Part shown: piece after piece, positions 35,815 through 45,538 of the stretch
Layout: each line of letters begins with the position of its first letter
How positions within the stretch are numbered: position 1 is the first letter of the stretch
Assembly: GCF_036556685.1 (NCBI RefSeq)
Contig: NZ_CP140614.1
Coordinates: 868,001-932,000 of the forward strand
Direction of reading: 5' to 3'
Source of the DNA: Sulfurospirillum sp. 1612
Lineage (GTDB): Bacteria > Campylobacterota > Campylobacteria > Campylobacterales > Sulfurospirillaceae
DNA: 64,000 nucleotides
Program-made: the position numbers and the translations under genes
Notes under the pieces: model-generated
What the model was told of the DNA's origin: nothing
The model's database searches: none
Seen by the model: only the letters and a program-made list of their open reading frames with translations

Positions 35815-35845
35815 TAGAATAATCCCATACTAATTTATGGGATTA
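35815..35845 (+). promoter_or_regulatory. -10 box and 10-bp inverted repeat over the purL leader
   Basis: TAGAAT (35815-35820) is a candidate -10 box. TAATCCCATA (35820-35829) and TATGGGATTA (35836-35845) form a perfect 10-bp repeat with a six-base loop; the right arm holds the GGGA that serves as SD for ATG 35852. As at the YyaL-like gene, the left arm begins at the -10 box. Confidence 0.6.
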
Positions 35846-35851
35846 AAATTC

Positions 35852-38056
35852 ATGGAAAACTTAGAAGCATTACTAAAGCAACACAAACTCACGTTAGACG
35901 AATATGAAAATATTCTAAAAATCATGGGGCGAGAACCCAATCTTTTGGAGATTAAAATCTTCTCTTCCATGTGGAGCGAACATTGCTCTTACAAATCAAG
36001 CAAAAAATATTTAAATGGCTTTCCTACTAAGGCACCATGGGTAATCCAAGGTCCAGGTGAAAATGCTGGTGTGATTGATATTGGAGAGGGCTTGGCTGCG
36101 GTTTTTAAGATGGAATCTCACAATCACCCAAGCTTCATTGAACCCTATCAAGGCGCAGCTACTGGCGTCGGTGGAATTTTGCGAGATGTCTTTACGATGG
36201 GAGCGAGACCAGTTGCTAATATGAATTCCCTCCGATTTGGAAATGTGAGAAAAAACGATGAAACAGCCAAACATCAACGTTATTTAGTGCGTGGCGTCGT
36301 GGCGGGTATCGGTGATTATGGTAACTGTATGGGCGTGCCTACCATTGGGGGTGAAACCTCTTTTGAAGAGTGCTATAACGGTAATATTTTAGTGAATGCG
36401 TTCACACTGGGTCTTGTCAAAACCAATGAGATTTTTTATGGTTTGGCAAAAGGTGTGGGTAATCCTGTGATTTATGTTGGTAGTAAGACTGGACGTGATG
36501 GACTAGGTGGTGCCGTGATGGCGAGTGACAGTTTTAGCGAAGAAAATAAATCCTTACGACCTACAGTACAAGTGGGTGATCCATTTGCTGAAAAACTTTT
36601 GCTTGAAGCCTGCTTGGAACTGTTCCAATATGATTATATCGTAGGAATCCAAGACATGGGTGCTGCGGGACTAACGAGTAGTTCTTTTGAGATGGCAGGA
36701 CGTAGTGGTAGTGGTATGATCATGAATTTGGATCTTGTCCCTGCGCGAGAAGAGGGGATGGAGCCGTTTGAATTTATGCTCAGCGAATCTCAAGAGCGGA
36801 TGTTGATTTGTGCTAAAAAAGGGTATGAAGACAAAGTCTTAGAGATTTTCAGAAAATGGGATCTTGATGCAGAAGTCATTGGCGAGGTGACAAATAGTGG
36901 CAATATGGAACTTTTTTGGTATGATGAAAAAGTAGCTGATATTCCAGTATTGCCTGTTGGAGAAAAAGCTCCAATTTACGATAGACCCATACAAAAACCT
37001 GCATATTTAGACAACATAAAAGCAACTCGTATCGATGATTTTGAAAAAGTTTCAAACCAACGTGCCTTTGAAAAACTCTTTTCTTGTCCTGAGGTTGTGG
37101 ATAAATCATGGATTACGCAGCAGTATGATTCCATGGTACAAACCAATACGATTAAAGCACCCGGTAGTTTAGATGCTAGTGCTATTCGCGTCAAAGGTAC
37201 CAATATAGCGCTTTCTATGAGTAGTGATTGTAATCCAAGGTTTAATTATATCGATCCTTTTGGCGGTGCAGCGGCTGCAGTGATGGAGAGTGGTCGCAAT
37301 GTCGCGATGAGTGGTGCACGACCCAAAGCCATTACCGACTGTCTGAATTATGGTAACCCTGAAAATCCTGAGATTATGTGGCAATTTGCCCAAGGATGTT
37401 ATGGTATCAAAGAAGCTTGTGCTGCTTTAAATACGCCAGTGGTCAGCGGTAATGTTTCCCTCTATAATGAAACTGATGGCGAGGGTATTTTCCCAACACC
37501 CGCGATTGCTATGGTGGGGGTCAATGATGATGCCAATGCCACATTACCTAGTGCTTTTCAAAATGTCGGCAATACTATTTATCTTATTGGTGATACCGCG
37601 AGTGATTTTGGTGGTAGTTTGTATATGAAAGAGTTATACGGTAAAGTAGAAGGTACGCTTGGTAAGATTGATTACAAAAAAGAGTTAAAACTTTGGGATT
37701 TAGTCATCAAAGCCAATCAGCAAAAACTTCTCAAATGTGCCAAAGACGTCAATGTCGGTGGGATTGCGATTGCCTTGGCAAAGATGAGTTGTGTGAGTGG
37801 ATTGGGCTCTAAGTGTTGCATTGACTTGGAAGATGAGAGAGATATTTTTGCTGAGAGTTTTTCACGAGCGATTGTGGAAGTGAGTGACGAAGAGGCATTT
37901 GAATCTTTAGCAAAGCAGATTGGCATCACCATTCAAAAAATCGGTACGGTGACGAAAGAGAATGAATTTACATGTAATTATATTAATGCAAATTTAGATG
38001 ATTTAAAAAAGGTATATTTTAATAGATTTCAAGAATTAATAGAGCAAGACGTCTAG
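35852..38056 (+). CDS. purL: FGAM synthase large subunit, small-type PurL
   Basis: A 734-residue ATP-dependent synthase converting FGAR to FGAM. The length fits the small PurL that works with PurS and PurQ, both encoded at 14743-15659. Signatures are [48 protein letters not shown] and a second AIRS-like half with [18 protein letters not shown] use ATG 35852, aligned to family N-termini, over one five codons upstream inside the hairpin. It is split from the other pur genes by 20 kb and has its own promoter-like region. Confidence 0.95.
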   Translation: MENLEALLKQHKLTLDEYENILKIMGREPNLLEIKIFSSMWSEHCSYKSSKKYLNGFPTKAPWVIQGPGENAGVIDIGEGLAAVFKMESHNHPSFIEPYQGAATGVGGILRDVFTMGARPVANMNSLRFGNVRKNDETAKHQRYLVRGVVAGIGDYGNCMGVPTIGGETSFEECYNGNILVNAFTLGLVKTNEIFYGLAKGVGNPVIYVGSKTGRDGLGGAVMASDSFSEENKSLRPTVQVGDPFAEKLLLEACLELFQYDYIVGIQDMGAAGLTSSSFEMAGRSGSGMIMNLDLVPAREEGMEPFEFMLSESQERMLICAKKGYEDKVLEIFRKWDLDAEVIGEVTNSGNMELFWYDEKVADIPVLPVGEKAPIYDRPIQKPAYLDNIKATRIDDFEKVSNQRAFEKLFSCPEVVDKSWITQQYDSMVQTNTIKAPGSLDASAIRVKGTNIALSMSSDCNPRFNYIDPFGGAAAAVMESGRNVAMSGARPKAITDCLNYGNPENPEIMWQFAQGCYGIKEACAALNTPVVSGNVSLYNETDGEGIFPTPAIAMVGVNDDANATLPSAFQNVGNTIYLIGDTASDFGGSLYMKELYGKVEGTLGKIDYKKELKLWDLVIKANQQKLLKCAKDVNVGGIAIALAKMSCVSGLGSKCCIDLEDERDIFAESFSRAIVEVSDEEAFESLAKQIGITIQKIGTVTKENEFTCNYINANLDDLKKVYFNRFQELIEQDV

Positions 38057-38062
38057 TTATAC

Positions 38063-38890
38063 ATGAGAAAACTACTCTATTTATTATTTTTACCGCTTCT
38101 TTTACTGGCAGGAAAACCCCATCTGCTACTTTTAGAAACGTATCATGAAGATGCAAATATCAGTGGTTGGCTCATGAGTGAAAAACTCGATGGCGTGAGA
38201 GCGTATTGGAATGGAAAAGCGTTGATATCTCGAGGAGGGCAAAAATTTGCTGCTCCTTCGTGGTTCACCAAAGGATTTCCTCCCTTTGCCATTGATGGTG
38301 AACTGTGGAGTAAACGAGGTGACTTTGCGAATATTTCCGGTATTGTCAGGCGAAAACATGCGCATGATGGGTGGCGGCAATTGAGCTATAATATTTTTGA
38401 AGTTCCCTACCAAAAGTGTGGGCTTTTGCAGAGACTTCGTGTCTTGCAAGCGTATTTAAAACAACACCCCCATACGCATATCAAGATAATCAAGCAACGT
38501 ATTTGTCACAATCAAAATGATTTAAAACACTATTTAAAGACAATCGAAAAAAAAGGAGGTGAGGGTGTCGTATTACGCGATCCTCTTGCCCCATATATTG
38601 CAAAAAGAACCCATCGGGCACTCAAGGTGAAAAGCTTTTTAGATGATGAATGCCGTCTTATTGGCTACAATCAAGGTAAAGGCAAATTTGCCCACAAAGT
38701 AGGCTCGTTTCGCTGCCAAATGGCCTCGGGGATGATTGTGAATTTAGGCAGTGGTTTAAGTGATTATGAACGTATGCATCCCCCTAAAATCGGCGCAATT
38801 TTGACCTTTAAGTATAAGAGTCTAACAAAGAATGGCAAACCAAGATTTCCGGTGTTCCAAAGAGTAAGAATACCGCAGAAACATCAATAG
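38063..38890 (+). CDS. Periplasmic ATP-dependent DNA ligase (LigE type)
   Basis: A 275-residue minimal ATP-dependent DNA ligase with a signal peptide (LLYLLFLPLLLLAG, cleavage near 17). Motif I is SEKLDGVR, so K41 is the adenylated Lys; AIDGELW (motif III), GEGVVLRDP (motif IV) and LKVKSFLDDEC (motif V) follow, with an OB domain at the end. Lig E proteins of this kind, found in Neisseria, Campylobacter and others, are exported and thought to join extracellular or incoming DNA. It is tightly downstream of purL and eight bases before pglB. Confidence 0.92.
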   Translation: MRKLLYLLFLPLLLLAGKPHLLLLETYHEDANISGWLMSEKLDGVRAYWNGKALISRGGQKFAAPSWFTKGFPPFAIDGELWSKRGDFANISGIVRRKHAHDGWRQLSYNIFEVPYQKCGLLQRLRVLQAYLKQHPHTHIKIIKQRICHNQNDLKHYLKTIEKKGGEGVVLRDPLAPYIAKRTHRALKVKSFLDDECRLIGYNQGKGKFAHKVGSFRCQMASGMIVNLGSGLSDYERMHPPKIGAILTFKYKSLTKNGKPRFPVFQRVRIPQKHQ

Positions 38891-38898
38891 GATATGAG

Positions 38899-41034
38899 AT
38901 GAAAGATTATAAAATTAGTGAAAATATGAAAGTTTTTGTGTATATTCTCGGTGCATACTTGTTTAGTATTGCCATTCGCTTGATATGGGTATATCAATTC
39001 AACGGCTATGAAAACTTTATGTGGAATCATCAATTTATGATTAATACCAACGATGGGTATTTTTGGGCTCAGGGCGCTAGAGATTTGATTCGTGGTTTTG
39101 CGACACCCCATTCTGGGTCACCACTGAGTGCAGGGGCTTCATTGCTGACCTATTGGATTTATGAAGTGCTGCCTTTTTCATTGGAAACGGTCATTTTTTA
39201 TATGCCGGCATTTTTGAGTTCGCTTTTGGTTATTCCGATGATTTTAATCGCCAAAAGTATCAATAAATCTGAACTTGGCTTAATAGCAGCACTTTTAGCT
39301 TCAATTACTTGGAGTTACTATAATCGTACCATGGTGGGGTATTATGATACAGATATGTTAAATATTGTGCTACCAGTGTTTCTATTATGGTCGTTGACGC
39401 TCGCATTTAGAAGTCAAGAAGAAAAATATCTGATTTTTACAGCCTTGGAGATTATCATCTATCGATGGTGGTATCCACAAAGCTACTCATTAGAATTTGC
39501 TTTTTTTGGGCTTATTTTGTTGTACACATTGATTTATAAGCGTAAGAGTATCTATCATTATAAACTATTGGCTATCATGTTATTTGCCATGATGGGATTG
39601 CCAAGTTTAGTGAGATTGGTGATAGTCGTGGTGGTATATATGGCATACAAAAGTAAAAAACTTGATACTTATATCTATTATTTACTCGCTTTTGCCTTAG
39701 TGCTATTTTTCTTGAGTGGTGGTTTTTCACCTATTTGGACGCAATTAAAAGGGTATGTTTTTAAAGATGCGACAGAGTTAGTTGGGCATGGTATGCAACT
39801 GCATTTTTTCTCTGTTATGCAAACGGTGCGAGAGGCGGGACATATCCCTTTTACTACTTTTGCTAACAGAATCAGTGGTGATACGCTCATCTTTTTCTTT
39901 TCGCTTTTTGGATATATTTGGTTTTGCTTTCGATATCCTGTGATGCTCTTGGGGTTGCCACTTCTTGGCCTTGGATTTTTGGCTCATGTAGGGGGACTGA
40001 GATTTACGATTTACGCCGTTCCTGTGATGGCTTTTGGTGCTGCTTTTGCTGTTGTGACATTGAGTGAGTATCTCAAAAAATTCTTAGTAGAGGGGAAAAG
40101 TAGCTTTTATATTCGAGCCATTTTTGTATCTGTTGTTACCTTAGCATTATTGTATCCCAATATTATGCATGTTATTGGATATAAAGTGCCGACAGTATTT
40201 TCGAAGCAAGAAGTGACTGTTTTGGATAAATTAAAACATGTTGCCCATAGAAAAGATTATGCCCTTGCTTGGTGGGATTATGGGTATCCGTTGCGTTATT
40301 ATAGTGATGTGAAAACCTTGATAGATGGAGGAAAACATAGCGGTGATGTGAATTTTCCTGTCAGTTATATCTTGACAAATCCACAAAACATAGCTGCAAA
40401 ATTAGCGAGATTGGATGTCGAATATACAGAAAAATCATACCATTTAGCTGCTAATAATCCTGATATAAATAGAACAAATATGGAGAAGATGACACTTGAT
40501 TATGGTTTTCATGATACTAATGATTTTTTAGCATCACTGGATTCCAATATTACCTTACCGAAAAAAACCAGAGATATCTACTTTTTTCTCCCTTTTCGTA
40601 TGCTGGGAATTTTTCCAACGGTCGCGCGTTTTAGTGATATGGACTTGATGAGTGGTAATACGATAAAAAGACCATTTTTCTATCAAACCAATCGTTTTAA
40701 AGATTCTGGGGATATTTTAAATTTAGGCAGTAATGTACTCTTTAACAAAAAAAATGGTACCCTAAAAGTGGGCAATGAAACGGTACCCATCAAAGATTTT
40801 TATGTCACCGCGTATGAAAAAAATGGCAAGTTGATACGACAAAAGCAAATGCTACATCCTGAAGGCAAGATCTCTATCATCTATATGCGTTCTTATAATA
40901 TCTTTTTGGTATTAGACGATGCGATGTTGCACTCTTCTTATATTCAGTTGTTTGTATTTGAAAATTATGATAAAAATCTTTTTGAGCCGATTTTATTGAG
41001 TCCGAGTGCCAAAATCTATAAATTAAAAATATAA
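38899..41034 (+). CDS. pglB: Oligosaccharyltransferase PglB (STT3 family)
   Basis: A 711-residue membrane enzyme that transfers a lipid-linked glycan to Asn in D/E-x-N-x-S/T sequons of periplasmic proteins. About 13 N-terminal helices are followed by a soluble domain from about 430. Catalytic features are the metal-binding Asp in NTNDGYFWAQG (D52), GYYDTDML, and WWDYG at 458-462, equivalent to the C. jejuni WWDYG at 457-461. The glycan-building genes pglA, C, D, E, H, J and K are not in this window; only pglF is adjacent. Confidence 0.95.
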   Translation: MKDYKISENMKVFVYILGAYLFSIAIRLIWVYQFNGYENFMWNHQFMINTNDGYFWAQGARDLIRGFATPHSGSPLSAGASLLTYWIYEVLPFSLETVIFYMPAFLSSLLVIPMILIAKSINKSELGLIAALLASITWSYYNRTMVGYYDTDMLNIVLPVFLLWSLTLAFRSQEEKYLIFTALEIIIYRWWYPQSYSLEFAFFGLILLYTLIYKRKSIYHYKLLAIMLFAMMGLPSLVRLVIVVVVYMAYKSKKLDTYIYYLLAFALVLFFLSGGFSPIWTQLKGYVFKDATELVGHGMQLHFFSVMQTVREAGHIPFTTFANRISGDTLIFFFSLFGYIWFCFRYPVMLLGLPLLGLGFLAHVGGLRFTIYAVPVMAFGAAFAVVTLSEYLKKFLVEGKSSFYIRAIFVSVVTLALLYPNIMHVIGYKVPTVFSKQEVTVLDKLKHVAHRKDYALAWWDYGYPLRYYSDVKTLIDGGKHSGDVNFPVSYILTNPQNIAAKLARLDVEYTEKSYHLAANNPDINRTNMEKMTLDYGFHDTNDFLASLDSNITLPKKTRDIYFFLPFRMLGIFPTVARFSDMDLMSGNTIKRPFFYQTNRFKDSGDILNLGSNVLFNKKNGTLKVGNETVPIKDFYVTAYEKNGKLIRQKQMLHPEGKISIIYMRSYNIFLVLDDAMLHSSYIQLFVFENYDKNLFEPILLSPSAKIYKLKI

Positions 41035-41049
41035 TAAAAAGAGGTTGAG

Positions 41050-42777
41050 ATGCTTTCATTTTTTGACAAAAGATTGTTGAATATTCTTATCATAGCGTGT
41101 TTGACTATGGTGACCTTTTTCTGGACTTTTTGGATTTTTCATCAATCTTTAGAGATACATGTCATCATCGCTGTGATACTCACGAGAATCATCGCATCGT
41201 ATCTCCTTTTTAAAGATTATTCCCTCTCATGGTCAAAGGCTACGCAGAAAACCTTTATGATCAAAAGTTTTGTCAATATGATGGCTTTTTTGGTCTATAT
41301 GCCATTTTTTTACACGGTTTTGCCGGTATCTTTTTTCCTCTCTGAATTATTCCTCTATCTTTTTACGATTAATTTTTTTATGTATTTGTATTATATGTAT
41401 GTTAACCGCAGTAAAATGGAAAAAAATAAAAATCTGGTTATTTATGGTGCGGGAAAAGCTGGGTTGCGGCTGGAAGAAGAGTATCGCAATTCGCATTTTA
41501 AGATTCGCTATTTTATCGATGATGATACAAAATTGCAGCATCGAAGTATTGATGGTATTAAGATTATCTCAAAAGAGGTATTTAAAAATCGTGTGAAAAA
41601 TCAAATGGATTTGTTAATCATTGCATTGCCATCTGAAAATCCTCTTGTGATTCAGAAAATTTTCAATGATATGGAACACTATTTTAAAGATATCAAAATA
41701 TTACCAACATTGGAAAAAATACTCTCAAACACACCATTTGTCGAACAACTCAAAGATATTAGCGTGGAGGATTTATTAGCCCGTCATCCTCAAGATTTGG
41801 ATAAAGAATCAATTGCTAATTTTTTAAAGGGTAAAAAAGTTTTGGTCACTGGAGCTGGCGGAAGTATCGGAAGTGAAATTAGCAAGCAATGCTTGAAATA
41901 TGGAGCTGATGAACTCTACCTACTTGATCACAGTGAATTTAATCTTTACAATATTTATGAAGCGATTGGCTCGGAACACGTGCATACTTTTATGCACAGT
42001 GTCCTAGATAGTAAGCGACTCGAAAAAACGATTCAAAAAACCCAGCCTGATATCATCATCCACGCTGCGGCTTATAAACATGTCCCTTTGGTGGAAGATA
42101 ATATTGAAGAGGGGATTTTAAACAATATTATCGGTACTAAAAATTGTATCGATTTGGCGATAAAATATGAGGTGCAAAAATTTATATTAATCTCCACTGA
42201 CAAGGCAGTACGCCCGACCAATGTCATGGGGGCAACGAAACGTGTGTGTGAATTGTATGCGGGCAATGTCAATAGTCAGCATACTGAGATTGTAGCCGTG
42301 CGATTTGGTAATGTTTTAGGCAGTAGTGGCTCGGTGATTCCAAAATTTAAACAACAAATTGAAAATGGCGGTCCAATCACAGTGACACATCCTGAAATCA
42401 CGCGCTACTTTATGCTGATTCCCGAAGCGTGTGAATTGGTACTTCAAACTGCTGCCATTGCAAAGGGTGGTGAAATTTTCATTCTTGATATGGGTGCGCC
42501 GGTGAAGATTTATGATTTGGCGAAAAAAATGATTGAATTAAGTGGCAAGAAAAATATTGAAATTCAATTTACAGGTTTGAGACCTGGGGAAAAATTATAC
42601 GAAGAATTGCTTATAAATGAAGCAGATAAGCAGACACAATACCAATCTATTATGGTTGCTAAAGATACATATTATGATATTGAGCAATTAAATCATGATA
42701 TTGATGAATTGGTTAAAAGTGACGATAAAATAAAAAAATTACAAGAAATTATTCCAGAATTCGACCATAAAATTTAA
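41050..42777 (+). CDS. pglF: UDP-GlcNAc 4,6-dehydratase PglF/FlaA1/CapD-like
   Basis: A 575-residue membrane-bound SDR. Four N-terminal helices (about 8-120) precede a first Rossmann unit (YGAGKAGLRLEEE, about 130) and the catalytic domain with NAD motif TGAGGSIGSE (about 272-281), the ISTDKAVRPTNVMG active-site segment in which Met replaces the usual Tyr, and GLRPGEKLYEELL. It makes UDP-4-keto sugar, the first step to bacillosamine-type sugars. It is 15 bases after pglB and probably in the same transcript, so it likely serves N-glycan synthesis. Confidence 0.92.
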   Translation: MLSFFDKRLLNILIIACLTMVTFFWTFWIFHQSLEIHVIIAVILTRIIASYLLFKDYSLSWSKATQKTFMIKSFVNMMAFLVYMPFFYTVLPVSFFLSELFLYLFTINFFMYLYYMYVNRSKMEKNKNLVIYGAGKAGLRLEEEYRNSHFKIRYFIDDDTKLQHRSIDGIKIISKEVFKNRVKNQMDLLIIALPSENPLVIQKIFNDMEHYFKDIKILPTLEKILSNTPFVEQLKDISVEDLLARHPQDLDKESIANFLKGKKVLVTGAGGSIGSEISKQCLKYGADELYLLDHSEFNLYNIYEAIGSEHVHTFMHSVLDSKRLEKTIQKTQPDIIIHAAAYKHVPLVEDNIEEGILNNIIGTKNCIDLAIKYEVQKFILISTDKAVRPTNVMGATKRVCELYAGNVNSQHTEIVAVRFGNVLGSSGSVIPKFKQQIENGGPITVTHPEITRYFMLIPEACELVLQTAAIAKGGEIFILDMGAPVKIYDLAKKMIELSGKKNIEIQFTGLRPGEKLYEELLINEADKQTQYQSIMVAKDTYYDIEQLNHDIDELVKSDDKIKKLQEIIPEFDHKI

Positions 42778-42810
42778 ATCTTATAAGAGGCTCAAAAGGC
42801 CTTGAAAACA

Positions 42811-42833
42811 AAGTTTTATGCTATAATAAACTT
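42811..42833 (+). promoter_or_regulatory. Extended -10 promoter of the polysaccharide export genes
   Basis: TGC plus TATAAT (42822-42827) is an extended -10 box, flanked by AAGTTT (42811-42816) and AAACTT (42828-42833), a 6-bp inverted repeat around the box. The export pair therefore has its own start of transcription even though pglF ends only 80 bases earlier. Confidence 0.5.
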
Positions 42834-42856
42834 ATATTTACACTAAAAGGTTACGC

Positions 42857-45538
42857 GTGATTCGATTTATAATGATGGCACTTTTGTGCTTAAGTAGTTT
42901 GAGTTTTGCTTTGGATAAAGCATCGTTAATAGAGGCAGTTAGAGCTAATCCTGCTTTGTTAGATACCCCTGCGGCACAAAATGCAATGCGCGAAAATGGC
43001 ATGAGTAAGGCAGATGTGACTTCTATTATCAATTCAAAACAACAGAATCATGATGCCAATCTTTCCATAACTCCTAAGATAGAAAATCATATTTCAAATG
43101 AGCAAAATAGTTCCGATGCACCGACTGCTACGAATGAAAACAAGAAAAATTTATCAGAAGGGCTCAACCCTTTGAAATTTTTATCAGACAAAGAGGCAAT
43201 TGCAAAAATTCAGAGTGAGCGCCAATATGTGAAAGAAGAGAAATTAGCACGATTTGGCGATAAATTTTTTATTAATAAAAATCGTATTGATGCGTCAAAT
43301 CTCATTATTCCTGATTATTATATAATCAACAAAGGAGATCAGATTTCGATTGATTTGTATGGAGATATTAATAAAAATTACACTTTGAAAGTGGATGAAT
43401 ATGGCAATATCAATGTGCCAGTATTGGGCCCTATTAATGTTGCCGGATTAAGCTATGCGGGAGTGAAAGAGGTGATTAACAAAAAATTAAAGCCGACATA
43501 CCCAACCTCTAAAATTTTAGTCAAAATCTCAGCAAATTCTTCTATTCAAGTATCTCTGACTGGCAGTGTGAATGCGCCAGGACTTTATAATTTACCAGCA
43601 GTTTCTACCATCAAGGATCTTTTGATTGCCGCTCATGGATTCGGTAAAATTGGCAGTATGCGTGAGGTCTATCTCAAAAGAAATGCCAAAACAATTAAGA
43701 TTATTGACTTCTATAAATTAATCAAAAATGGAGAATTGGTTGATACGACCTTATTACGCAATGGCGATATCGTTTTTGTTCCAAAAGCAAAAGAGCAAGT
43801 GCGTCTTCGAGGGGCTGTGAATATCCCTGCCATTTATGAATTGAAACCGGGTGAGAAACTTCAAGAACTTATCCATTATGCCGGAGGTATCAAAGCACAA
43901 GGGGCTAGTCACTCAATAAAAATTAAAAGATATGTAAAAAATGCGTTTAGCAAGGTCTTATTTAAAGATATTAAATCAAATCTGCGTTTGCAAAATGGGG
44001 ATGATATTTATGTGTATGATATTTCCCAACTCAATAAAGATCAAGTATTTGTATATGGTAATATTGACAAACCTGGAAGTTACATGATGCCAAAAAGTGG
44101 TGATTTAAAAGATTTATTGAGCCAGTTGGAGTATCTCAAAAGTACGTATATGAAGTATGGGTTGATTAAAAGATTTGATGAATCCATCGTCTCTTTTGAT
44201 TTGAATCACCCCAAAAATATTAAACTCAAACAAAAAGATACCATTTACATCTTTAACACACATGAAATTGCTCCTAATCAATACATCAAAGTCTCCGGTG
44301 ATATGGTTAAAAAACCGGGAAAATTTCAGTATTTAAAGGGAATGAACCTTAAAGATGCCATCAATTCAGCGGGAATTCTCTCTCCGTTTGATACAAAAAA
44401 AGTACAAATTACAAGCTATGATAAGACTATGATGCCGACGGTTAAATTTGTAAATTATGACAAAAATCTCAATCTACTTTTGCATCCTTATGATGAGATT
44501 CGTCTCTATGATTATTATAATTTTTCTCCTTTAAAACCCGTCAGCGTTTATGGTGAAGTAAATGAGCCTAATATTCATCATTTTTCAAAGAATATGACCT
44601 TGCAAGATTTAATTTCAATGTGCTCAGGTTTTACAGACAGAGCAGATAAAAACCACATAGAATTAGTACGCTATCGTATCAAAAATGGGACACGAACTCG
44701 CAAGATTATGGAGCTATCGACAAAAGATTTAAACATGCAGATTCAACCTTATGATGAAGTTTATGTCAAGCGGATTCCTGAATGGTTTGACCGAAAAGTC
44801 GTGAGTGTTAAAGGTGAAGTGCGTTATCCTGGCAACTATGTGATTAATACAGGCGATACGGTTTATGATGTCTTAAAAAGAGCAGGCGGATTCAACAAAG
44901 ATGCTTATTTATATGGTGCTGTTTTGACACGAGAATCTGTAAAAAAAGCCAATCAAAAACGGGTACAAGAATCACTCTATAAACTCAAGAAAAAAGTTGC
45001 TATTGTGGCCGCTTCTGCCAAAGATATTGGAGAGAGTAGTGTGGACTCTAAAAATCTCATTGATGCGATTGATTCGTTGATAAAAAACTATCATGATCTC
45101 AAACCAGTTGGAAGAATTAGTATTAATATTGAGAGAAATTTGGAGAAATTCAAAAGCTCTCCTTATAATATTACTCTTGAAAACAATGATACTATCTACA
45201 TACCACCACGACAAAATTCTGTCTCTGTGATGGGTGAGGTAATCAGTCCGACCGCTTTTGTGTATGATGACAAGGATGCCATCTCTTATATTAAAAAAGC
45301 AGGCGGTATCACAGCAAGTGCAGATAGCGTCTTTTTTGTGGTACACGCTAATGGCATGAGTGAAAAAGGTGACTTTGGATATTTCAACAGTAATATCACC
45401 GTGCATGCGGGTGATGTCATTGTCGTGCCAATTCAAATCAAAACATCAACATGGTATGGTATCGCCAAAGACGCATCATCGATTCTCTATCAGTTAGCCG
45501 TGACGGCAGCTTCACTCAAGACAGTAGGAGCACTCTAA
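42857..45538 (+). CDS. Polysaccharide export protein with multiple SLBB domains (Wza-like)
   Basis: An 893-residue secreted protein; the signal peptide ends LSFA at about 19. A poly-export domain (about 150-235, YYIINKGDQISIDLYGDI and VDEYGNINVPVLGPI) is followed by at least five SLBB-like repeats, each starting V-GEV/GNIDKPG/GAVN with tracts such as LRGAVNIPAIYELKPGE, VYGNIDKPGSYMMP and VSVKGEVRYPGNY. The start is GTG 42857 after AAAAGG. It would form the outer-membrane or periplasmic channel for capsule or exopolysaccharide, with the Wzz protein that overlaps its stop. Confidence 0.9.
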   Translation: MIRFIMMALLCLSSLSFALDKASLIEAVRANPALLDTPAAQNAMRENGMSKADVTSIINSKQQNHDANLSITPKIENHISNEQNSSDAPTATNENKKNLSEGLNPLKFLSDKEAIAKIQSERQYVKEEKLARFGDKFFINKNRIDASNLIIPDYYIINKGDQISIDLYGDINKNYTLKVDEYGNINVPVLGPINVAGLSYAGVKEVINKKLKPTYPTSKILVKISANSSIQVSLTGSVNAPGLYNLPAVSTIKDLLIAAHGFGKIGSMREVYLKRNAKTIKIIDFYKLIKNGELVDTTLLRNGDIVFVPKAKEQVRLRGAVNIPAIYELKPGEKLQELIHYAGGIKAQGASHSIKIKRYVKNAFSKVLFKDIKSNLRLQNGDDIYVYDISQLNKDQVFVYGNIDKPGSYMMPKSGDLKDLLSQLEYLKSTYMKYGLIKRFDESIVSFDLNHPKNIKLKQKDTIYIFNTHEIAPNQYIKVSGDMVKKPGKFQYLKGMNLKDAINSAGILSPFDTKKVQITSYDKTMMPTVKFVNYDKNLNLLLHPYDEIRLYDYYNFSPLKPVSVYGEVNEPNIHHFSKNMTLQDLISMCSGFTDRADKNHIELVRYRIKNGTRTRKIMELSTKDLNMQIQPYDEVYVKRIPEWFDRKVVSVKGEVRYPGNYVINTGDTVYDVLKRAGGFNKDAYLYGAVLTRESVKKANQKRVQESLYKLKKKVAIVAASAKDIGESSVDSKNLIDAIDSLIKNYHDLKPVGRISINIERNLEKFKSSPYNITLENNDTIYIPPRQNSVSVMGEVISPTAFVYDDKDAISYIKKAGGITASADSVFFVVHANGMSEKGDFGYFNSNITVHAGDVIVVPIQIKTSTWYGIAKDASSILYQLAVTAASLKTVGAL

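Noticed and set aside
44972-45436. 154-codon minus-strand frame inside the SLBB gene
   Set aside because: Complementary shadow of conserved SLBB repeats, with no recognisable domain or start signal.
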